The notes under the pieces are model-generated. The model worked only from the letters and a program-made list of their open reading frames with translations. It was not told the origin of the DNA and made no database searches. From Alphaproteobacteria bacterium (GTDB taxonomy: Bacteria > Pseudomonadota > Alphaproteobacteria > DSM-16000 > Inquilinaceae), in the NCBI GenBank assembly GCA_028281925.1, contig JANQIX010000055.1, positions 62,001 through 126,000 of the forward strand: a stretch of 64,000 bases of DNA. Reading direction: 5' to 3'. Numbering within the stretch: position 1 is the stretch's first letter; each line of letters opens with the position of its first letter. Made by a program: the position numbers and the translations under genes. Of the stretch, positions 58,067 through 64,000 are shown piece after piece.

Positions 58067-59233
58067 TCAGCGGTCGGCAATTGCCAACTGGATTGGGGCG
58101 TAGCGCAGCAGGTAGAGCGCGAAGCCCGCGATCCAGGCGGCGCCGGACACGTGCAGCAGGTGCCAGTAAAGGCCAGCATCGAAGCTGGCCCACACGCGGG
58201 CGATGGCGGCGATGAGGATCAAGACATAAACCGCCGTCGTCGTCCGGTCGGCCGTCAATGCGCGGCCAGCATGGCCGAGCGTCGCACGGGTCATGACGGC
58301 GACGATCATCACCGTTGCCGCACCGGCGGTGAAGGCGTGGAGCACGCCGATAGCGGGCACGAGCGCCGGGTCCCAGGCCGCCCCGGCCGCGAGGCCAAGG
58401 CCGACGGGGACCCAGAGATATCCCACGTGCAAGATCCACAACAGCGGTTCGCTGAGCGTCTGCAGCCCACACCAGCGGGCAAGCCGCACCAGATTGCCGA
58501 TCGCGGCCACCGCCAGTATGGCCGCAAGCGCTGGGCCCTCGGGCCGCAAGGCCCAGGCCACCATGGCGATCAAGGTCACGGCCAGCACCGCTTGATCGAA
58601 GGCGCCGAAGGGCGACGGCAAGCGGGCGGCCTTCCGCTTCGCCAGCCAGTTTCGCGTGAAGCTGGGCACGATGCGCCCCCCGATCAGACAGATCAGCAGG
58701 ATCAGGGTCGCAATCCCGAGCCGGTTGCCGGTTGCGTGATTGGGCAGCGTGCCCGCTATCTCCAGCCAGCTCACGACGTTGGCGCCGATCAGCGCGGCCA
58801 GAGCCACTGCCACCGGCAGGTTGCGCCAGTTGCGCCCCGCGATCACCTCGCGCAAAACAACGAAGTCCAGCACCACAAGGAACGCCACATCGATAGCCGC
58901 GGCGGGCCAGATGCCGATCGGCAAGAGCACGGCGGTTCGCCCGGCCAGCCAAAGCAGCGCCAACATAGCCAGCGGCGTGCCGGAGAGCGGCAGCCGGCCG
59001 GTCCAGTTCGGCACGGCCGTCAGGACGAACCCGGCCACGGCTGCGGTGGCGAACCCGAACAGCATCTCATGGGCATGCCAGCCCAGCGGATCCAGCGGTC
59101 CCCAAGGGCCGACGCCAACCAGCAGCATGGCCAGCCACAGGACCATCGCCGCTAGAGCATAGAGACCAGCCAACAGAAAGAACGGGCGGAATCCCCGTTC
59201 CAGAAAACTCCCCTGCCGCAGACGGGGTGTCAT
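58067..59233 (-). CDS. NnrS family membrane protein
   Basis: A 388-residue inner-membrane protein with about twelve helices. NnrS signatures are the N-terminal ERGFRPFFLLAGLYA, the GWHAHEMLFGFATAAVAGF helix with conserved histidine, HAFTAGAATVMIVAVMTRATLGHAGR, and HVSGAAWIAGFALYLLRYAP. NnrS is a haem- and copper-binding protein of nitric-oxide stress and denitrification. No other nitrogen-oxide genes are in the window. Two hairpins upstream separate it from the next gene. Confidence 0.93.
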   Translation of the reverse strand: MTPRLRQGSFLERGFRPFFLLAGLYALAAMVLWLAMLLVGVGPWGPLDPLGWHAHEMLFGFATAAVAGFVLTAVPNWTGRLPLSGTPLAMLALLWLAGRTAVLLPIGIWPAAAIDVAFLVVLDFVVLREVIAGRNWRNLPVAVALAALIGANVVSWLEIAGTLPNHATGNRLGIATLILLICLIGGRIVPSFTRNWLAKRKAARLPSPFGAFDQAVLAVTLIAMVAWALRPEGPALAAILAVAAIGNLVRLARWCGLQTLSEPLLWILHVGYLWVPVGLGLAAGAAWDPALVPAIGVLHAFTAGAATVMIVAVMTRATLGHAGRALTADRTTTAVYVLILIAAIARVWASFDAGLYWHLLHVSGAAWIAGFALYLLRYAPIQLAIADR

Positions 59234-59305
59234 GATAGCCCTCCGCGAGCCCGGAACGCGGCTCGCAACGGGAACACTCCCGTAAACGGAGCTGACGGCA
59301 AGAAT

Positions 59306-59330
59306 AGGGCCGCGACGCTGTCGCGGCCCT
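59306..59330. terminator. Tight GC-rich hairpin downstream of the multidomain gene
   Basis: AGGGCCGCGAC (59306-59316) pairs perfectly with 59320-59330 around a GCT loop, in the gap between the multidomain gene and nnrS. It is the more distal of two hairpins. Confidence 0.55.
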
Positions 59331-59341
59331 GGGCAGCCAAC

Positions 59342-59379
59342 CGTCCCGGGAGCCTATATCTATAATGGCACCCGGGACG
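59342..59379 (-). terminator. Hairpin 38 bp after the multidomain phosphoesterase gene
   Basis: Arms CGTCCCGGG (59342-59350) and CCCGGGACG (59371-59379) enclose a 20-base A+T-rich loop. It is the first structure met by minus-strand transcripts after the stop at 59417. Confidence 0.5.
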
Positions 59380-59416
59380 CTAAGGCCGGATTAACGACCC
59401 CGGCGATCGGAGAAGA

Positions 59417-62400
59417 TCAGACCCAGAGATCGTCGCTGGAGGAAAGGATCAGGCCGGCGAGCACGTCTTCGACGTCACCGTCGACCCTCAACTCGAGGCG
59501 CTCGTGCCAGGATCCGCCGCTCAGGCGAACACTGCCGTCAACGCCGCTCACGCGCAGGGTGTCCGTTTCCCACCACCGCACCCGGCCCGTACTGACCTCG
59601 TCAAATCCGAAATCGCTGACATCGATGCGGTCGCCTGCGTCGAAGTCGATGATCTTGTCCCGCCGGAACCAGGTGGAGTCACCCTGCTCGAACACGAAGA
59701 CATCGATCGCGTCGGTTCCCACATGGGTCTCGCGCTTCGCTGTCGCCTCGATCACATTCACCTGGGGCTCGATGTTGCGCGGGTCATAGTCGGGATTGGG
59801 GTCACGGCCGAACAGTTCCAGGATCTGCGCGAAGTCCGTGTACTTGAAGTTGACGTTATAGTTCTGGATCTCCCCATCTTCGGGGTCGGCGAACACAACC
59901 TGCGCCTCGTTGGAGCCGTCCTGCGTGACCAGGAGGCCGTTCTCGAAGCCGGGCAAGCTGCCGGAGAAGATCTCCAGCCCGTCGCTCTCCTGCACACCAT
60001 CGATGCCGCCGTCCTCGCGGATCGCGAACGAGCCGAGGTATTCGTGGCTCACCCGGTCGAAGACAGCGAATGTCGCATCGCCCTGTGACGAGACGATGAT
60101 CAGCCCCTCGCCGCCATCGCCATAGAAGATCGACACACCTTCCAGGTCGGGCTCGAAGAAGTCGCTGTCGATCGGGGCGACCGTCTTGAATTCGTTGGCC
60201 CCGCCCAGCTCCGCCTCGAAGGAGAGCAGCCCCAGCTCTTCCTCCACGGTCACGTAGCCGATGCCGGTCTCGCGGTCGATGGTGATGCCTTCGGACTGGT
60301 AGTCGGCCGGATCCTCGCCTTCGGGCACCGGCAGCTCAAGAACGCGCACCGTCTCGAAGGTGACCTTGCGGCCCTGGCTTTCCAGGCGAAGCTGCGCGAT
60401 CTGCGCTCCGTCCGCCTGGGTGACGAACACATAGCTCTCGCCGTCGATCGGCGACTTGTAAGTGGCGAGCCCATAGGCCGTCGCCTCGCCGTCATCCACG
60501 CCGAAGATCGTGTCCGGAATCTTATTCGACGTGATGTCCTTCAGGGTTCCGTCTTTCTTGATCCTGAAGATGGCCAGCGTGTCGTTGGCGCGGTCCGACG
60601 CGACGGCCAGGTCCCATGTCTTGTTGCCGACCTTCACGTCGTAGAGCACGTCGACATTGTTGTAGCGGATGCCCTCGGGCTCGATCCGCTGGATCTCCTC
60701 GCCCTCAAGGTCGTAGACGCGCAAGCCACCGTTCTTCATCGCGGTGATGACAGTGCTCTTGGCGTCGTTGTTGGGGTGCAGCCAGATGGCCGGGTCATCC
60801 GGGTCCGGGCCTTCGACAGCGAAGATCGCATCGGTCGCCTCGCGGCCAGTCTCGGGGAAGTCGGTGAAGATGCCATCGACGCCGGTGGCCAGGAACTGTT
60901 CGTAAGTGAACCCGCCCTCAAGGCGGTGGGTATAGGCGTGGACCAACAGGCCCGCATCCTGCGCCTCGTCCACCAGGCCGGTCTCGGACCCGTCGCCGTT
61001 CAGGATCAGGCTGATCGACGGGCCGATGCCCTCGGCATAGACGTCGGCGAGCAGCGCCAAGCCCTCTGGCGTGAACAGATCACCGGAAACGGTGGACGCG
61101 TCGAAGCCTAGGCTGTCGTAGCGCGAGAAATCGCCGCCGGTCAGCGCCTCTTCAAGCAGGTCGTAGGTCGGGAAGGTGGGCGCGTTGAACAGCAGCTGCA
61201 CGAGCGGCAGGTCCAGGCCCGCCGCCGGCATGATGTTCTCCTGCAAATCGAGCAGGTTCGCGACCTCGAAGCTCTGGATGAAGATGCGATCCGGATCCGT
61301 AAAGCCCTGGTCGATCAGCGTCTGGATCAGGTTTTCCTCGAGGCTCAGGCCGATGCTGTCGAAATAGCTCGGCTCTTTGGTCTCGGGATAGATGCCGATC
61401 TTCTCGCCGGTCAGTTCTTCATGCGCTTGGACGAGGTCGATAATCTCGTCGAGCGTCGGGATCTCGAACAGCCCGTCGAACAGCGCGGATTGCGGGCGCA
61501 GATCCGGCTGGTCTTCGACCGCGCGCAGCGTCTTGATCTCTTCGAGCGTGAAATCCTCGGCGAACCAACCCGTGACACTGCCGAAGCCGATCGCGTCGCT
61601 GTTGAACCCGATATCCTTGGTGGTCAGCCGGGCCATGAAGTCGGGGTTCGTCTTCGCGACCTCGGCGATGTCCGTGGACGCGAAGGTGACGATCGGATCG
61701 CCGTTCTCGTCCAACACGACGTCGCCGTTCTCATCGGTCTGCACGGTGGCAAGCCAGGGCTCGTGCCGGGCGATCAGCACCCCGTCGGCCGTGCTCACCA
61801 GGTCCGGCTCGATGAAGTCGGCGCCGTCGTTGATCGCGCGGGCGTAGGCGCCCAGCGTGTGCTCCGGCAGCTCGCCGCTGGCGCCGCGATGGCCGATCAC
61901 GATCGGCTCCGGCCCCGGATAGCGCAGTTCGTCTGGCGTCTCGAGCGTCGGCGTGATCGTCGGGATCGTCTGCAGATCCAGCGCCAGGGTGATGAACTGG
62001 TTCGCCTGCGGGCCGAAATTGCTGAAGTTGTCGTCCGACACGATGATCAAAGACTGGCGGCCGTCTTCGAGCATCGGCCCGAGGCTCATGCCCTCGATAT
62101 TGTCCAGCACGATGCCGAGGTCGCTGAAGTCCAGCAGCAGCTCTTTCTGCACCACCTCGTCGACATTGACTTCAAGCTCGCCGTCTTCGATCGAAACCGG
62201 CAGAGCATCCTCGCCGATCACGTCCGTGGCGCCTTGGGTGCGCACCAGATAGAGCTTGATCGTGTAGCCACGATCGGGGTCGGTGGCGCCCAAGGAAAAT
62301 GACCGTTCCAGCGCCAGCAGCGTGCCTTGATTGTCCAGCGCCAGCAGTTCCACCAAGCCGCTGTCCGCGAACCCGTCGACCGGATCGGGCACGACGGCGA

Positions 62401-64000
62401 TCGGGTCGACCTCGTAGACGTACTCAGCGACGGCTTCACCCGTCACAAGGTCGTACTGGAGGATCCGCGCGGCAGAGCCGACATCCACCGTCGAGCGCTC
62501 GCCGTCCTGGGCCAGCGCGCTCTCCGTCGCCGTATAGAGTGTCTTCTGGTCCGGCGTGATGGTCAGGCTTTCGAAGCCCAGATTGTTGCGGACGCCGGAG
62601 GTCCCGAGCCCGTTCGGCAGGAACTTGTCATCCACCGGCAGTTCGCCGATCTGCCGCCCGCTGCTGTCGAACAAATAGATGGCGGGGTCGCCGCCGAGAT
62701 CACGCTCAGAGGAAATGTAGAGCAGACCCGACTGTCCGATGGCGATGCCCTCGGGATCCGGGTTGATGGCATCGAGCGTGGTCGTTCCGTCCGGCAGCGT
62801 CAGCGACACGACGTCGAGGAAGGTCACGTCGCCATCGTCGAGCGACCCGTCGCTGAGGTCGATCGACAGCTCGTAGAAGCGCGGCGTGCCATCGTCACCC
62901 GCACCGCGATCGTCAGACACGGCCAGGTAGTTTCCGGTCACCGGATCGATGGCGATGCCCGAGAGGCCGCCGATCGTCGTACCGCCGAACTCGGTGCCAC
63001 TGGCAATCTCGGTCGAGCCGAGGAACTCGACACCGCGGACATCGCTGCGGTCCTGGTTAGTCAGCCGCAGGTCCACCGAGACCAGACGGTGGTCGGAGGT
63101 CGGGAACGAGGTGAGCACGAAATCGGGATCCGTGCTTTCCGGCCAGAAAACCTGGCCGTCGAGATAGGCGAAGCCCTCGACCGACGGCAACGCATAGTCG
63201 ACGCGCAGATTACCGGGCGCGTTGTCGGGATTGCCGACGCCGGCGAACCCGAAATCGGCCGTGTCGAAGGCGGGATTGCCAGTGTGCGTGGCGTTGTCAC
63301 CACCTTGCGCGATCGCCTGTTCCGCGCCGCCCGGTCCGTCGGGTGTGATCGCGGGATCGGTGGCAGAACCGATGATCAGCGGATTGTCGAGAAGCTGATC
63401 GATCGCGCCATCGAAGCTGTCGCCGTCGAACGGGTCGGCATTGTAGTCACCGACGATGACGAAGCGTTCGCCTGCGGCAAGGCCGCCCGTCTGCCCGTTG
63501 TCGTCGTAGATGTAGTCCGCACCCTCGACATAGTCCTTCCAGAACCGGATCTCGTCGTGGTTGCGCTTGCCGTTGCGGTCTTCCGCCCCGTCGAACACCG
63601 GCGGCGTCGGGTGCGCCGCAAGAATGTGCACCACTTCGCCATCGACCAGAACCGGCACGTCGACATGGTTCTTCGACGACAGGCGCAGAACGTCGATTTC
63701 TTCCTGGCTGTAGAAATCGGCCAGGTTGTCGGTCGCAGACGGGTCGTTGGTCAGCAGGTTGCCCGGCATGTCCTTCCACAGGAAGTCCTGGAAGGTGCGG
63801 ATATCCTCCTCAACGATTTCGTATTTCGAATAGATGACGAAGCCGAACTGCCCGGGAAAGAAGCCGAAGCCCTGGGCGTCGCCCGGTCCCCCAAGGGTGC
63901 CGTCGTTATCCAGGTCAAAACCGCTGTCGATCCCGGTATTCGACGGCGCGACATACCGGTAGGCGTACTCGATGGGATCCTGGCCGTTCTGGCCGACCGA
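59417..64000 (-). CDS. Giant secreted phosphoesterase: EEP nuclease/phosphatase, phytase-like esterase, GDPD and beta-propeller phytase (5' end outside window)
   Basis: The frame is open from 64000 to the stop at 59417, at least 1,527 residues, and the N-terminus is missing. In order it shows: an endonuclease/exonuclease/phosphatase domain (64000 to about 63070; LAAHPTPPVFDG, VIVGDYNADPFDGDS, SFPTSDHRLVSV); an esterase-like phytase propeller (about 63010-61970; GLSGIAIDPVTGNYLAVSDD, NPDPEGIAI); a GDPD barrel (about 61906-60845; IGHRGASGELPEHT, FIEPDLVSTADGVLIARHE); a Bacillus-type beta-propeller phytase (about 60835-59795; PDPDDPAIWLHP, NNVDVLYDV, SSQGDATFAVFDR, VTQDGSNE); and a C-terminus like type I secretion targets (DVFVFEQGDSTWFRRDKII, ending SSSDDLWV). 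I infer an exported enzyme that strips phosphate from nucleic acids, lipid-derived phosphodiesters and phytate. Two hairpins follow. Confidence 0.88.
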   Translation of the reverse strand, partial: SVGQNGQDPIEYAYRYVAPSNTGIDSGFDLDNDGTLGGPGDAQGFGFFPGQFGFVIYSKYEIVEEDIRTFQDFLWKDMPGNLLTNDPSATDNLADFYSQEEIDVLRLSSKNHVDVPVLVDGEVVHILAAHPTPPVFDGAEDRNGKRNHDEIRFWKDYVEGADYIYDDNGQTGGLAAGERFVIVGDYNADPFDGDSFDGAIDQLLDNPLIIGSATDPAITPDGPGGAEQAIAQGGDNATHTGNPAFDTADFGFAGVGNPDNAPGNLRVDYALPSVEGFAYLDGQVFWPESTDPDFVLTSFPTSDHRLVSVDLRLTNQDRSDVRGVEFLGSTEIASGTEFGGTTIGGLSGIAIDPVTGNYLAVSDDRGAGDDGTPRFYELSIDLSDGSLDDGDVTFLDVVSLTLPDGTTTLDAINPDPEGIAIGQSGLLYISSERDLGGDPAIYLFDSSGRQIGELPVDDKFLPNGLGTSGVRNNLGFESLTITPDQKTLYTATESALAQDGERSTVDVGSAARILQYDLVTGEAVAEYVYEVDPIAVVPDPVDGFADSGLVELLALDNQGTLLALERSFSLGATDPDRGYTIKLYLVRTQGATDVIGEDALPVSIEDGELEVNVDEVVQKELLLDFSDLGIVLDNIEGMSLGPMLEDGRQSLIIVSDDNFSNFGPQANQFITLALDLQTIPTITPTLETPDELRYPGPEPIVIGHRGASGELPEHTLGAYARAINDGADFIEPDLVSTADGVLIARHEPWLATVQTDENGDVVLDENGDPIVTFASTDIAEVAKTNPDFMARLTTKDIGFNSDAIGFGSVTGWFAEDFTLEEIKTLRAVEDQPDLRPQSALFDGLFEIPTLDEIIDLVQAHEELTGEKIGIYPETKEPSYFDSIGLSLEENLIQTLIDQGFTDPDRIFIQSFEVANLLDLQENIMPAAGLDLPLVQLLFNAPTFPTYDLLEEALTGGDFSRYDSLGFDASTVSGDLFTPEGLALLADVYAEGIGPSISLILNGDGSETGLVDEAQDAGLLVHAYTHRLEGGFTYEQFLATGVDGIFTDFPETGREATDAIFAVEGPDPDDPAIWLHPNNDAKSTVITAMKNGGLRVYDLEGEEIQRIEPEGIRYNNVDVLYDVKVGNKTWDLAVASDRANDTLAIFRIKKDGTLKDITSNKIPDTIFGVDDGEATAYGLATYKSPIDGESYVFVTQADGAQIAQLRLESQGRKVTFETVRVLELPVPEGEDPADYQSEGITIDRETGIGYVTVEEELGLLSFEAELGGANEFKTVAPIDSDFFEPDLEGVSIFYGDGGEGLIIVSSQGDATFAVFDRVSHEYLGSFAIREDGGIDGVQESDGLEIFSGSLPGFENGLLVTQDGSNEAQVVFADPEDGEIQNYNVNFKYTDFAQILELFGRDPNPDYDPRNIEPQVNVIEATAKRETHVGTDAIDVFVFEQGDSTWFRRDKIIDFDAGDRIDVSDFGFDEVSTGRVRWWETDTLRVSGVDGSVRLSGGSWHERLELRVDGDVEDVLAGLILSSSDDLWV

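Noticed and set aside
58054-58125. tRNA-like D-arm strings (GCGTAGCTCAGCGG and GGGGCGTAGCGCAGCAGGTAG)
   Set aside because: No matching anticodon arm, T arm (GGTTCGAATCC-like) or acceptor pairing follows. The second string is the coding end of nnrS on the other strand.
59417-59740. RTX calcium-binding nonapeptide repeats in the polyenzyme C-terminus
   Set aside because: No GGxGxDxxx repeats are seen. The secretion call rests only on the terminal DKIIDFDAGD-like domain and tail.

Overview
The window looks like a contiguous piece of an alphaproteobacterial chromosome. It is G+C-rich (about two thirds by eye) and densely packed with genes on both strands. The lppC | rsmI-yraN-BON-sirB1-gshB block, the metX-metW pair and the many LysR/Lrp/TetR-plus-exporter pairs are typical of free-living Rhodospirillales-like lineages, but I cannot name the genus. 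I see no rRNA, tRNA, CRISPR array, prophage or intact insertion sequence.

Layout. Positions 1-7,300 hold core housekeeping: a minus-strand run rsmI, yraN, BON lipoprotein, SirB1-like protein and gshB, facing lppC and a class A penicillin-binding protein. Positions 7,300-16,000 hold an Lrp/LysE pair, a two-domain periplasmic protein, the maltosyltransferase GlgE, metX-metW, a methyltransferase, gloB and a DUF985 cupin. Positions 16,000-21,000 hold a chemoreceptor and a membrane sensor kinase. Positions 21,000-29,100 hold a transporter, a HAD hydrolase, a mandelate-racemase-family enzyme, adenosine kinase, a DM13 protein, an APH-type kinase and two esterases.

Positions 29,170-31,690 form a lower-G+C accessory patch: a protein of unknown function divergent from an AraC-type regulator, plus a small membrane protein. 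Positions 32,100-37,000 hold a Tat-exported PhoD phosphatase with a possible Pho box upstream, then a large PAS/GAF sensor kinase. Positions 37,000-49,900 hold a LysR regulator, a DUF1127 protein, an asparaginase/methyltransferase pair, a SpoU methyltransferase, a trimethylamine/histamine-dehydrogenase-like flavoprotein, a secreted esterase, a BCCT transporter, an AAC(3)-like protein, glutathione peroxidase and a LysR/aldo-keto reductase pair.

Positions 49,950-59,230 hold a TetR/EamA operon with a perfect 26-bp operator, a secreted tandem Tudor-knot-like protein, an acyl-CoA ligase/ketopantoate reductase pair, a cysteine-rich lipoprotein, a GlxA-type regulator divergent from a methyltransferase, and NnrS.

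The most striking object is the last gene (minus strand, 59,417 to beyond 64,000). It encodes at least 1,527 residues that chain a DNase I-like endonuclease/phosphatase domain, a phytase-like esterase propeller, a glycerophosphodiester phosphodiesterase, a classical beta-propeller phytase and a type-I-secretion-like C-terminus. I read it as an exported single-chain phosphorus-scavenging enzyme. Together with PhoD it suggests adaptation to organic phosphate; that role is inferred, while the domain order is directly visible.
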